Assembly (NCBI RefSeq): GCF_037072025.1
Contig: NZ_JAXHDD010000017.1
Coordinates: 1 to 64,000 of the forward strand
Direction: 5' to 3'
DNA length: 64,000 nucleotides
Source of the DNA: Pseudogracilibacillus sp037072025
GTDB taxonomy: Bacteria > Bacillota > Bacilli > Bacillales > Amphibacillaceae
Shown: piece by piece, positions 26,091-34,999 of the stretch
How positions within the stretch are numbered: position 1 is the first letter of the stretch
Layout of the letters: every line of letters starts with the position of its first letter
Notes under the pieces: generated by a model
The model's database searches: none
What the model was told of the DNA's origin: nothing
The model's input: only the letters and a program-made list of their open reading frames with translations
Translations under genes and position numbers: made by a program

Positions 26091-26639
26091 ATGACAATCG
26101 CAGTTATACACGGTGGTGGCCGTCCAAATGGAAATACAGAGACTTTAACAAAATTAGTAACACAAAATTTATCGGTGGAAGAGGTGTATCTAAAAAAATA
26201 TTTCATTAAACCTATTATCGATAAACGACATGCGGAAGAGGGATTTCCGGAAATAAATGATGATTACAACTCTATCATCGATCGCATTCTTAAGCATGAA
26301 ATTATTATTTTTTCAACCCCCATTTATTGGTATAGCATGACAGCAACCATGAAAAAATTTATCGACCGATGGTCACAAACATTAAGGGATAAAAATTATC
26401 CGCATTTTAAGGAACAGATGAAGCAAAAAAAAGCCTTTGTCATTGCGGTAGGTGGAGATAATCCATATATTAAAGGGTTACCTATGATTCAACAATTTCA
26501 ACATATTTTTGATTTTATTGGAATCCAATTTGAGGGATATATTATCGGGGATGCAAACAGAACAGATGAGGTAACTAAGGATCCAAGAGCAGTTTCTACG
26601 GCGAAAAACCTTCGTGATACATTACAAACGTACCTCTAG
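26091..26639 (+). CDS. NADPH-dependent FMN reductase / flavodoxin-like NAD(P)H oxidoreductase
   Basis: 182 residues of flavodoxin fold. The phosphate-binding loop is HGGGRPNGNTETL (residues 6-18), and STPIYWYSMTATMKKFIDRW (about 78-97) is the second flavin-contact region of this family. The start ATG follows GGAGGA. It probably reduces quinones or other small molecules with NAD(P)H. Pairing with a divergent LysR regulator is usual for such genes. Confidence 0.88.
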   Translation: MTIAVIHGGGRPNGNTETLTKLVTQNLSVEEVYLKKYFIKPIIDKRHAEEGFPEINDDYNSIIDRILKHEIIIFSTPIYWYSMTATMKKFIDRWSQTLRDKNYPHFKEQMKQKKAFVIAVGGDNPYIKGLPMIQQFQHIFDFIGIQFEGYIIGDANRTDEVTKDPRAVSTAKNLRDTLQTYL

Positions 26640-26901
26640 TTTAAAGCCATATTAAAAGGATTAGCCATATGCTTAGTTAAAAATTTTCTATTTAGTATGA
26701 AAAGAGAGCAATTGAATACTATATCCAATCAAGTTACCTAAGTTGTTTTTAAATCAATTTGCTATGGCTGTTTTGATTCTGTTTTGATTTCTAAAAGGTT
26801 TATAATACTTTATGCATCCATTTGATAAAATAATGAAAAGAGTTAAAAGAACTAATGGTCTGCAACCACCCTTTCTAAGAAACAATTTATAATTGAACAA
26901 A
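26640..26901. other. Intergenic spacer
   Basis: AT-rich sequence after the oxidoreductase gene. No gene-like frame or known motif is seen until the shared terminator. Confidence 0.5.
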
Positions 26902-26942
26902 AAATAGCGTGCCAATTCATTTTATATATTGCACGCTATTTC
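26902..26942. terminator. Bidirectional terminator between convergent genes
   Basis: AAATAGCGTGC and GCACGCTATTT form an 11-bp stem with T-rich sequence on both sides. It serves the FMN reductase from the left and the lipoprotein gene from the right. Confidence 0.8.
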
Positions 26943-26963
26943 TTTATTTTTTCAACACCAGCA

Positions 26964-27641
26964 TTATTTTCTAGCTTCTTCAGCAGTAATTGTCCACATT
27001 ACATCATTACTTGTTCCTGCCGCTACAACACCTGGGTTTTGTCTGAAATAATATTCTTCAGCAGTATATACATCTGCAATGAATTGCGTATTTCTTTCTT
27101 CTCCTGGAACTAATTCACCTTCAAAGTCGTCAATACTTTCATAGGCTTCGGCATTATTATGATTATTTGAGCCTTCAAGCATATCGGTGATTCCAAGACT
27201 AGACATAATGTCTTCAGCGTTCAATGGTTTATCATCTACATTTTTAAAAGTTAAATCTAACACAATTAATTGTTCAAGTTCTGTTGATACGCCATCTAAC
27301 TCCGATCCAACAATTTCTGCAGCATTGACTGTAAGTTTATATGTTCCAATTGACGTTTGGACAGTAGCAGTTTCTCCAATCTTTAAATCTGTTTGATCTT
27401 CTTCCATCACTTTAAAAAGACCATCGCTTGAATCTGAAGAATCATCATTTTCTGCTTCAATATCCTTTGCTTCTTCAGTAGAATTTTCGATATTACCTTC
27501 TGTTTCCTCTACTGGATCCGTTGTTTCACTCTCAGTATCCTGTTCATTTCCCTCCGCAGAGTCACCCTCATCACTGCATGCGATTAAAAACATACCTGTA
27601 ATTAGTAGAGTAATCACTGTTGTTAATAGTATCTTTTTCAT
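26964..27641 (-). CDS. DUF4352-type lipoprotein
   Basis: About 225 residues from the third possible start, ATG 27641, which gives a normal signal (KKILLTTVI..LIAC lipobox). Longer starts at 27671 add residues that do not fit a signal peptide. An acidic Glu/Thr/Ser linker of about 60 residues precedes an immunoglobulin-like domain of the DUF4352 family (YKLTVNAAEIVG.. IVLDLTFKNVDDKPLN). These surface lipoproteins have no well-defined role. Confidence 0.8.
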   Translation of the reverse strand: MKKILLTTVITLLITGMFLIACSDEGDSAEGNEQDTESETTDPVEETEGNIENSTEEAKDIEAENDDSSDSSDGLFKVMEEDQTDLKIGETATVQTSIGTYKLTVNAAEIVGSELDGVSTELEQLIVLDLTFKNVDDKPLNAEDIMSSLGITDMLEGSNNHNNAEAYESIDDFEGELVPGEERNTQFIADVYTAEEYYFRQNPGVVAAGTSNDVMWTITAEEARK

Positions 27642-27671
27642 GGTTGTATCTCTCACTTTCATCGTTATCAT

Positions 27672-28075
27672 GTATTATTTATTTTTAAAAAATAATACTA
27701 AATTAAAATATGCTTTACTATCTACTCTACTATTTCTTTTTATTGTTTTCTACTAGTCACAATAATTGTAATCTAAATTAAACAATAAATCAGGTGATGG
27801 TTCCTTTAAGTGTTAACATTTTAACCGTTTCTGGTAATATTACAATTAATTGAGTTGCGAATTTTAAAAACACTAACTGAAATATTTAAAGATTATTGGT
27901 GTCCTAAAAACCCTGATAAAACAGGGTTCTTATGACTAATTTGTGGATTGTGATCGACTAAGAAAAAATGGAGAGTACTTAAGTAAAGACTAAATTATGC
28001 CCTTCTATTTAACAATAGCTTTAGTAACCTCACTCTGTTTGTTCATTTGTATATAGTCCAGATTCCCAACTGTTC
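27672..28075. other. Intergenic region upstream of the lipoprotein gene
   Basis: AT-rich, with a weak hairpin AACCCTG/CAGGGTT near 27907-27928. No gene was found; the lipoprotein promoter must lie at the left end but no box stands out. Confidence 0.4.
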
Positions 28076-28082
28076 CTTAACG

Positions 28083-28235
28083 TGCGTGTTCAAAAAGGAG
28101 GATAAAAAGGACCAAGAAGTTCGAGGTGGCGCAGTTTCGAGCAGCGGAATGTATGCATTTAGATACATGAGCGGCGGAGAAACATGCAACGAAGAAATTC
28201 GCAGTGTCATTTTTAATGGACTTTTTGAACATCCT
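28083..28235 (+). repeat. MITE-like repeat, copy C (short form)
   Basis: This copy has the same ends as copies A and B (TGCGTGTTCAAAAAGGAGG ... GGACTTTTTGAACATCCT), and its first half is almost identical to copy B. It is flanked on both sides by CTTAACG (28076-28082, 28236-28242), a 7-bp duplication that differs from the flanks of copy A. It carries no protein-coding gene. Confidence 0.8.
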
Positions 28236-28430
28236 CTTAACGTATCTTGAAAAACTTTTGACAATAAACGGGACATCATGATTTACTGGAGTAGGAACAG
28301 AATCAGCGAAAAAAGAGAATACGAAACTAGGCACAGATTAGAATTAATCAAGGAAAAGTAATAGTAACGTCCCTTTTCCTAATTATTCAAAAGACTATTG
28401 GCAATGCACTGTTAAAGGGAGGGAGACAAC

Positions 28431-28775
28431 TTGGGAAAAAGAAAAACAAAAAAAGAATTAGCTAAACAAAGAAAATTACAAAAAGAACGGGCTGTGGCAA
28501 ACCGAAAAAGAGAAGAAAACATCTTTTATAAGATTACTTCATTCTTAATGGATGCTTTGATAGATATTTTTAAAGGCATAGTTATGTTAGTTTCCTCTTT
28601 GTTTATAGTAGGATCAAAAATCGTTAATATTATTGCTATACTTGTCCTGTTACTCCTATTGATGAATATCATCTATAGTGTCTCCAATGATGATGTTAAT
28701 GGCATGTATGTCTCTATTATAGGAGTGGTCGTGCTTGCTTCTGTGCTCTTTTTTATAAAAAGAATTGATAAATAA
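28431..28775 (+). CDS. Small membrane protein with basic N-terminus
   Basis: 114 residues from TTG 28431 after GGGAGGGAG. Residues 1-35 are extremely basic (many Lys/Arg, KKELAKQRKLQKERA) and helical. Two or three hydrophobic helices follow (about 40-75 and 85-108) and the tail is KRIDK. No family was recognised. It stands alone downstream of repeat copy C. Confidence 0.6.
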   Translation: MGKRKTKKELAKQRKLQKERAVANRKREENIFYKITSFLMDALIDIFKGIVMLVSSLFIVGSKIVNIIAILVLLLLLMNIIYSVSNDDVNGMYVSIIGVVVLASVLFFIKRIDK

Positions 28776-28938
28776 ATTAATAATCTACTTCTTGAACTTC
28801 TCTAATCCCCACATTGTTATTTTTACCTTTTAATTTAATGGATTAAATAGTTTGCTCTCAAAGCAAAGTTGACAAACTAGATGAAAGTATTTAAATGTAG
28901 TATTAGGAAAAAATACATGTATGGAATGAGGTTTCAGC

Positions 28939-29153
28939 ATGAAGCAGTATCATTAATATTATTTGCAAGTATGTTGTTCGCTTTAGGAGCTTGTTCAAGC
29001 GACGATAATGAAGATCAATCATCGAATGCTTCTGATACCAATAACAGCCCAGAGGAAAGACAAGATGAAGCATTTGATGATGCAACAAAAGAGATAGACT
29101 AAGAGGATCAAACAGAAGAACAAGCCGACGACAATTCGAAAGATCAGGCATAA
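28939..29153 (+). pseudogene. Small acidic lipoprotein gene, broken
   Basis: The reading frame encodes a short lipoprotein: AVSLILFASMLFALGACSS (signal and lipobox) and an acidic Asp/Glu/Ser tail. The ATG at 28939, with GAGG before it, is one base out of frame, as if one A had been lost in codon 2. In addition TAA at 29100 interrupts the acidic tail, which continues in frame to a second stop at 29153. A start at the upstream ATG 28926 could still give a product. Confidence 0.5.
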
Positions 29154-29410
29154 CAATGCAATGAAAATAGAAAAGGAGAGCTGGAAAACAGGCAACTCTC
29201 CTTCTACTACTCTACTTTAATGGTAGCAATTGTAAAACCTACATTTATATATCAAGGTTTTCAATGACATTTATAGTTTTTGGTGGGGATGCTATATCAT
29301 TATTGACATTTTTAACAGACCATTAAAATCAAATTGCTTAGAAGTCTCAGAGTAATATTTTGGACTATGTTCATGTACACAAAATGGCGAATTTATTCTT
29401 CACTAAATTT
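29154..29410. other. Intergenic spacer with a hairpin
   Basis: AAGGAGAG (29173-29180) pairs with CTCTCCTT (29196-29203) but no T run follows, so it is a weak terminator candidate. Nothing else was recognised. Confidence 0.4.
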
Positions 29411-30316
29411 TCATGAAAATATGCCAGATCCATGAATAATTTCATCACTAGAAAGCAACGTAGTTTCATATATCGTTTTATTATGCTTCTTCATAAAAGA
29501 TTGAACAACCTTAAAACCTACTGCATAACCAGCACAAAAAGAAAGACCTACAGGTTGGTATCCCTCTTGTTTAGCAATCTCATCACCAAACATATAACTA
29601 CTGACTTCTGCAAATCCTTTTATGTTTAAAGCATCTCCAATAACATAGATCGAATACTCTAAATCGTCTTTATCCATACTAGTCACCCATGGACCTAACT
29701 GTTCTGTTCCATATAGTTCTTTTGCAAACGAGTCAGCTAGTCCTTCGATGACAAGATAATCTCCTACTGTTACATTTCCATGATCCCAATCAAAATATGA
29801 AAAACGAATGTTGTGATGGAACTCATGCGCAATAACAGCAGGAATTTTAGGTAAATTGTAATCATTCGGGAAAATATTCACAGTAATAAACCCAGGAATA
29901 CCCCCAAACCCTGTATAGCCCTTCTGAAGTTTCAATTTATATGGATCCGCAACATACAATCCAAATTTTATTTCATCGGCTTTCACTTTCAAGCCTGCCA
30001 TATTAGCTTTTTCTATACAGGTTTTGATAGTAGTATCTGCTACCACAAAGGCGTTATTATCTTTTAAGATAGATAGTCCTTGTTGAATTTGTTTATCGTT
30101 AGAAATATCTGCATAACCTAGCATTTTCGTAGCCATTAAAACGTCATAACCATTTTCCTGTTTTGCTTTCATAGGAACATTTATTGAATTCCACATTTCC
30201 TTAAATGGGGCCATCATTTTGTAACGAAAGTATTCTTTTCTTTCTTCTAATTCTGTAATCGCAAGTAATTCTTCGTATTGTTCTATTGTATTAATCAATT
30301 TATAGGTCATACTCAT
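29411..30316 (-). CDS. DUF2268-type zinc-dependent protease
   Basis: 301 residues from ATG 30316, with AGAGGTG seven bases upstream (the GTG at 30325 overlaps this site). The zinc motif HEFHH occurs in IPAVIAHEFHHNIRF at about 165-179, followed by a conserved VIEGLADSFAKELYG segment that supplies the third ligand. This matches the predicted Zn-proteases of the DUF2268 family. There is no signal peptide, so it acts in the cytoplasm. The substrate is unknown. Confidence 0.85.
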   Translation of the reverse strand: MSMTYKLINTIEQYEELLAITELEERKEYFRYKMMAPFKEMWNSINVPMKAKQENGYDVLMATKMLGYADISNDKQIQQGLSILKDNNAFVVADTTIKTCIEKANMAGLKVKADEIKFGLYVADPYKLKLQKGYTGFGGIPGFITVNIFPNDYNLPKIPAVIAHEFHHNIRFSYFDWDHGNVTVGDYLVIEGLADSFAKELYGTEQLGPWVTSMDKDDLEYSIYVIGDALNIKGFAEVSSYMFGDEIAKQEGYQPVGLSFCAGYAVGFKVVQSFMKKHNKTIYETTLLSSDEIIHGSGIFS

Positions 30317-30836
30317 TCCAATCACCTCTTTCGCAAATATATGTGATGTAATTTAGAAGCAGCTTTATGTTTTTTTAGATTTTCTTCAGAGGCAAACTAA
30401 GTCCAAATTAATACATTTTCTAGTTCTGCACCCATTTGGTTCATGTCTTTTTTTATCATAACTAATGAAGTAGCCGTTCTATTAAATTTTTAAGTTTATA
30501 ACCTGTCATTTTTGCAGCAAGGATTTGAACCATTTTTTCTAAGTCTGACTTAAATAAAACCAATTGATCTTTGTCATTCTTTTTTGCTTTCAATAAATAT
30601 ATCATAAAGAACGTACAATTAGTTCAGTCATTTTAGAGACTTCCCCTGTTGCAAACAGTGTAATTCACCTCCCTATTACAAGGGTAAGGTATAACGCTAC
30701 GTTAATGTCAATTTTTAAAAAAGGGGCAGTCTTCAGTTTCCAATAAAAACGAAATCTTTTATGCAATAAAGAGATTTAGGTTCGGAAGTTTATTTTAATT
30801 CCTAAAAAAAACGATCGAATATTCACTTAGTTAAGC
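30317..30836 (-). other. Intergenic relic region
   Basis: Minus-strand fragments remain near 30660-30480 (around DLEKMVQILAAKMTGYKL) after a good ribosome site (GGAGGTGAAT near 30670), but stops and frame changes follow at once. This is a decayed small gene of unrecognised family. Confidence 0.35.
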
Positions 30837-31010
30837 TTGCTGTTTTTTAACAAAAAATTGTTGTACAATAATAAAAATCATAAGTGCAATGCCGATAAAT
30901 ATACCACTTATTAAGCCCACATAGTCTACGAAACTTGTACTGAGTAATCCCCCACAAATGCACCTAATCCAATCCCTATATAAAGAGCCAAAGCACTGAA
31001 TAATAAAACC
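30837..31010 (-). pseudogene. MFS transporter C-terminal relic
   Basis: Two frames encode the last two membrane helices of a major facilitator: ALALYIGIGLGAFVG, then after a frameshift SFVDYVGLISGIFIGIALMI and a basic KKQQA end. The rest of the gene is absent. Confidence 0.55.
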
Positions 31011-31076
31011 ATTTGGAGCCCGTCTAGGGTATAAAGTTGATTTTCTAGGCTATTATAGTTATTTTACAATTCGATG

Positions 31077-32516
31077 TTAGTAAAAACTAATTTCTTCATA
31101 ATCAATATCATAAACATATTTCTCAATGGCACCCATTCTATTCATATCGATACTTTTAATAAATTCAATAAAATGGTTCTGCCATTCGTTTTCATACTTC
31201 TTTTCCTCGATATAGAGAGATGATAAATCCGTTGAATCATTTCGTAATTCCTCATAGAACACTATTTTTGTCAAAATAGCAATTTCTACATCGCCAAAAG
31301 TCTTAAAAAGTTCTTCATATTCAGCATTCAATAAACAGTCGGTATTCAGCATATCGATATAATCATGAAGGGAATGAAAATTTTTCCGAATCATGTCCAC
31401 CTTATCTACTGTCTTTTCACAATTCATGATTTTTTCAATTAATAACCGAAAACGAATATCACTCATTCTATCGGATGCTTTGAATGTTGTTACTATGGAT
31501 TTTGATTTCAGTTCCCTTTCCACGATCACCACTGTATCAAGGCGGTTATTTTTTACAACGCTTTTAACCCTGTGAACTAGATTCATTCCACACTGGTTCA
31601 AATAACCATTCATCTGTGGATCATTAATATTAAAATAATGGCTTAATCGATCGACGGCTTTTAAAATAACGGACTGCATCTGACTATCATCCAAATTATT
31701 AAACAAACCTTCTAAATGTTTATATTGATTTATTGAGATGTTTATTTGGCTGGCGTGTCCTCCTAATAAAACGGAAAAAATTGCATTATTAAATACTAAC
31801 TCAAATATATTGAATAGTTCTATTCGATAGTCGAACCCACATATTCTCCCATAGTTAACCAAAATCTGTTGAAGATCATCTTTGTTAAACAAAAGGCAAA
31901 ATTGGTTTTCCATTTTTAAATGTGTTACATATTGCTTAAGGTAATAAACACCTTGAATGTTCATATCATCGATCGCTAACGGATAATCAATACTTGCCAT
32001 CGTATTATGTGCATCGAAAATGATACCATATTTCTTTAGAAACACAGGGATTGATTCATCAATCGTTATATTATAAGCTTCTACTGCAACCTCCAATTTA
32101 TTATTGTTGATCTCTTTATAGAGTTGTTTTGTTCCCTCAAAACAATGGCGGATCAAATCTATATCTTGGTCATATCCGTTTTTTATATTGCCGTTTTTTA
32201 AGACGTCGATTGCTTTTTCTGGATCGTTAAAATGTAACAGATACGCATCTACAGCATATAAAACAGAAGATAATATACTGACAGCTGTTTCAGACGTTAC
32301 AGAAGAACTTTCTCCCTGGGTGTATCGTCTAATCAAATTCTTTAATATAGACATCAATTGCCTTTGTGTCCCGTATACATCTTCACTATTTAGTAAACCT
32401 ACTCGTAACCCTTCATTCAAAATGGATATCGTATATTGGTTTTGTATCAGATGAGCTTGTTTCATCTTTCCTTGTGTCACTAAAGAGTGATCATTGGATC
32501 GTTTTTCTGATTCCAC
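31077..32516 (-). CDS. DUF6179 protein
   Basis: 479 residues, almost entirely helical, without signal peptide or membrane segments. GTG start at 32516 after AGGGGAT. The sequence matches the uncharacterised DUF6179 family by eye, which occurs with DUF6323, as here. A conserved-looking GGHASQINISINQYKHLEG stretch lies at about 250. The 215-base gap to the upstream DUF6323 gene is strongly foldable. The biological role is unknown. Confidence 0.65.
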   Translation of the reverse strand: MESEKRSNDHSLVTQGKMKQAHLIQNQYTISILNEGLRVGLLNSEDVYGTQRQLMSILKNLIRRYTQGESSSVTSETAVSILSSVLYAVDAYLLHFNDPEKAIDVLKNGNIKNGYDQDIDLIRHCFEGTKQLYKEINNNKLEVAVEAYNITIDESIPVFLKKYGIIFDAHNTMASIDYPLAIDDMNIQGVYYLKQYVTHLKMENQFCLLFNKDDLQQILVNYGRICGFDYRIELFNIFELVFNNAIFSVLLGGHASQINISINQYKHLEGLFNNLDDSQMQSVILKAVDRLSHYFNINDPQMNGYLNQCGMNLVHRVKSVVKNNRLDTVVIVERELKSKSIVTTFKASDRMSDIRFRLLIEKIMNCEKTVDKVDMIRKNFHSLHDYIDMLNTDCLLNAEYEELFKTFGDVEIAILTKIVFYEELRNDSTDLSSLYIEEKKYENEWQNHFIEFIKSIDMNRMGAIEKYVYDIDYEEISFY

Positions 32517-32731
32517 TATCGTTCATCCCCTTTTTAGAAAACTTGGCCTTCGTTAAAGAAAACATGCCCTCATCACTAGGGGTATGTCGGTGTTAGGCGC
32601 AAAGCCTATTCTTAGTCAGCCTTTCTCAGATTGGCGAAAGACAGAGGTGATGTTGCACTTATGCTTTAGAGTGCAAGCATTAATCGCGAGTGCCTAAGTT
32701 ACATTATGCAGTAGGAAAGTATTATACTTCC
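32517..32731 (-). ncRNA. Candidate structured RNA between the DUF6323 and DUF6179 genes
   Basis: Read as minus-strand RNA, this gap has at least four hairpins. They are TTGCACT/AGTGCAA (32663-32640), CTTTC/GAAAG (near 32628-32605), TAGGC/GCCTA (32595-32579) and CATACCCC/GGGCATG (about 32573-32550). The loop of the last contains GTGATG, which can pair with CATCAC at about 32638 as a pseudoknot. ATGCTT/AAGCAT competes with the first hairpin, so two exclusive folds exist. No class I know matches. It could be a cis-regulator of the DUF6179 gene or an independent RNA. Confidence 0.45.
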
Positions 32732-33193
32732 CTAACTGCCAAGCAAAGACTTCCTAAATCGGGCATCACTTCTAAATCGTTCCGCAAATTCATCAAGTTT
32801 GCTTTTTAAAAGTTCCAATGAACCCCTACAAATATCATCAAAGTAATCCTTCATAATACCAATCAATTGAGAGTCGCCAATCTTATCTTCCGTCTCATTT
32901 TTCAAGTAATAAAATATTTCTTGCAGCTCATATAGAGTGGATACATAATTCTTATCATCAACATAGGGAGAAGCACAAAAAACCTCGGCTAATTCTTTTG
33001 TTACATCAACACTTAATTCCACTCGACCATAGCTATGGAGGACTTGATTTCTAGAAACAATTAAATTTTTTATTTCATCCCGAGTTAATACAAGCCCAAA
33101 TTCTTTTGCTTTTTGGGTTACCTCCTCTATTTCATCCGTATATTGTTCTAATATCGTAGCATCTAGAGAATGTAACATTTTTGGTAAAAACAT
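32732..33193 (-). CDS. DUF6323 protein
   Basis: 153 residues from ATG 33193, with AAAGGAGG eight bases upstream; longer frames reaching 33247 have no ribosome site. All-helical, soluble protein resembling the DUF6323 family. It is the first gene of a two-gene unit with DUF6179 and is preceded by a strong promoter and a 100-base untranslated leader. The function is unknown. Confidence 0.65.
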   Translation of the reverse strand: MFLPKMLHSLDATILEQYTDEIEEVTQKAKEFGLVLTRDEIKNLIVSRNQVLHSYGRVELSVDVTKELAEVFCASPYVDDKNYVSTLYELQEIFYYLKNETEDKIGDSQLIGIMKDYFDDICRGSLELLKSKLDEFAERFRSDARFRKSLLGS

Positions 33194-33293
33194 ATACACA
33201 TTTCCTCCTTTAAAAATATTTTGATAAACCATTGACTTTTGATTCAAAAAATGTTATGATTAATTATGTGCATTCATTTTTATGCAAGTGTAT

Positions 33294-33322
33294 ATTTTAC
33301 TCTTTTCTTCGTCGTTTGTCAA
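33294..33322 (-). promoter_or_regulatory. Strong promoter of the DUF6323-DUF6179 unit
   Basis: On the minus strand a perfect TTGACA (33322-33317) is 17 bases from TAAAAT (33299-33294). Just downstream, an inverted repeat TGCAT-AAAA-ATGAATGCA (about 33287-33270) may be an operator. Confidence 0.65.
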
Positions 33323-33475
33323 CGTCTACTTCTCTTCATTAAAGTCTGAATATTCAAACACAAAACAGGATACCTACGTACTTTGTCACATATTACCCAC
33401 CTATTAAAATAGTTTGCATACAATTACAAGCATCTTGTTTTACAGACTTTAAAGTAAACAGGTTTTCTATTCACT

Positions 33476-34001
33476 TAGTTTAACAATCATCAAGTTCCTA
33501 TCTTTCTCTAACGTCAATTCATACTGTGCGCTCATATCTCCTAATGTAAACCAAAGAAATCCAATTACACCTAGGCCTACAACGATTCCTAGCATCCGTA
33601 TATGACCAAGTTGATAAAAAGCAACTGAACTAATGGGTCATGTTCCAACGAGAAAGAAACCATAATTCCATTTTAATATTAGAAAACCCTGCCTGTTCTA
33701 AATAACGACCAATGTCCTTTCCTATTTTTTTAGATGTTTCTTCAGTTGCCCCTTTCATATATTTCTAAGACGTTATCCGTACTTTGAATATTTAATAATG
33801 AGATTGTCCAATTATTTTTTTGAACAGCTGTCGATGCCATTAATTCGCCTGCTGTTTCCTAAAATTCCTTCTGGCTTTCCATACTGTGAAGCATGAATAG
33901 TTTCTAATGTACCAACCAGAAATAGAAAACCTATCTTTAGGGTTTAGTAATTCTGTATTGCCTTTTAGCCTAGTTCCCCCGTAAATTACTGCAATAAACA
34001 T
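33476..34001 (-). pseudogene. Relic block: flavin reductase start, SAM methyltransferase and membrane protein fragments
   Basis: From 34001 an ATG with AAGGAG opens MFIAVIYGGTRLKGNTELL, the flavin loop of an NAD(P)H-dependent reductase, and then breaks. Around 33900-33760, other frames give FLVGTLETIHASQYGKPEG and TISLLNIQSTDNVLEI, the latter being motif I of a class I methyltransferase without its glycines. The left end (33600-33476) gives MLGIVVGLGVIGFLWFTLGD, a membrane protein tail ending KLSE. At least two different genes are joined in a decayed state. Confidence 0.6.
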
Positions 34002-34168
34002 ATTTCATATTCTCCTTTTTTCAGTTTAATTAATAAAGGAAAGATAAGCATTACGATTAATAGATAATACATGTCGGTAAAATGTTATAAAAGCGAAACT
34101 TCAATCTATACAAAAATCCAATCGTCAAAGAATATCATCGAGGTACTTAGATAACTATCGAAAATATG

Positions 34169-34858
34169 TTATGTTCCAACAAATAAAAAGAACAAAGTTG
34201 TTACAGTAGCGTTTGTAATGCCATGAACAATAATAGGTATCCATAAAGTCCCGGAACGTTCATAAATATATGCAAAAAACACCCCCATGACCGCTGCATT
34301 TAATACCAGTTCCCATGAAGGAGCATGGCTAATACCAAATAAAAAACCATTTAATAAAATTGCTATTGGAACCCCTAACTTCACTCGAAAATATTTATAG
34401 ATTACTCCCCGAAAAACAATTTCTTCCACAATTGGGGCAATAATTGCCACCATTACTATCGATAAGAAGAATCCTGTGCTTTGAATAGTATCGGTTTTAG
34501 AAGCCTCCCCAGACCACATAAGTGCAGTTAAGCTTAAAAAAGTAGCATTAAGTATTAATCCGATAATACTCCATATAAATAATTTTTTCATATTTTGCTT
34601 TGATATCGAACGAAATCCGAAATTTTCCCAAGAAATTTGGTGTTTAGAAAGAACGAAAACTCCTACGATGATCAATTGGACTAAATGAATAACAATTGCT
34701 CCCATGTAATCCGCAATTACTGGAGAAGAAAACAATTTATCAAATATTCTTCCTGCCCCATTAAATAGTGTTTCAGTACTGAGAATAAGCCAAGCAACGA
34801 ACACAATACAGATATCTAAACCACTCCATTCCCCGTAAGTCCGATTATCAGAATTCAT
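34169..34858 (-). CDS. CPBP-family intramembrane metalloprotease
   Basis: 229 residues from ATG 34858, which has AGAGGTGA seven bases upstream; the frame is open to 34918 but without a ribosome site. Six or so hydrophobic segments. The family motifs EEIVFRG (EExxxR) and FGISHA are present, giving the glutamates and histidine of the CPBP (Abi) active site. Members process membrane proteins or confer bacteriocin self-protection; which applies here is unknown. Confidence 0.88.
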   Translation of the reverse strand: MNSDNRTYGEWSGLDICIVFVAWLILSTETLFNGAGRIFDKLFSSPVIADYMGAIVIHLVQLIIVGVFVLSKHQISWENFGFRSISKQNMKKLFIWSIIGLILNATFLSLTALMWSGEASKTDTIQSTGFFLSIVMVAIIAPIVEEIVFRGVIYKYFRVKLGVPIAILLNGFLFGISHAPSWELVLNAAVMGVFFAYIYERSGTLWIPIIVHGITNATVTTLFFLFVGT

Positions 34859-34999
34859 TTTATTCACCTCTGTAATAGGAATATAAATACCACATTCAGA
34901 TTTTCTAAAAATAAGCAATGAAGTTTCTATGACCTAGCTAATAATAATGAACTAATTAAATGAATTAGCGCCTAGATCAATATAAAGAGAATAACTAAA

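Noticed and set aside
32517..32731. Known riboswitch classes (cobalamin, lysine, c-di-GMP, SAM) for the DUF6323-DUF6179 gap
   Set aside because: None of their conserved core strings is present, so it is left as an unassigned RNA candidate.
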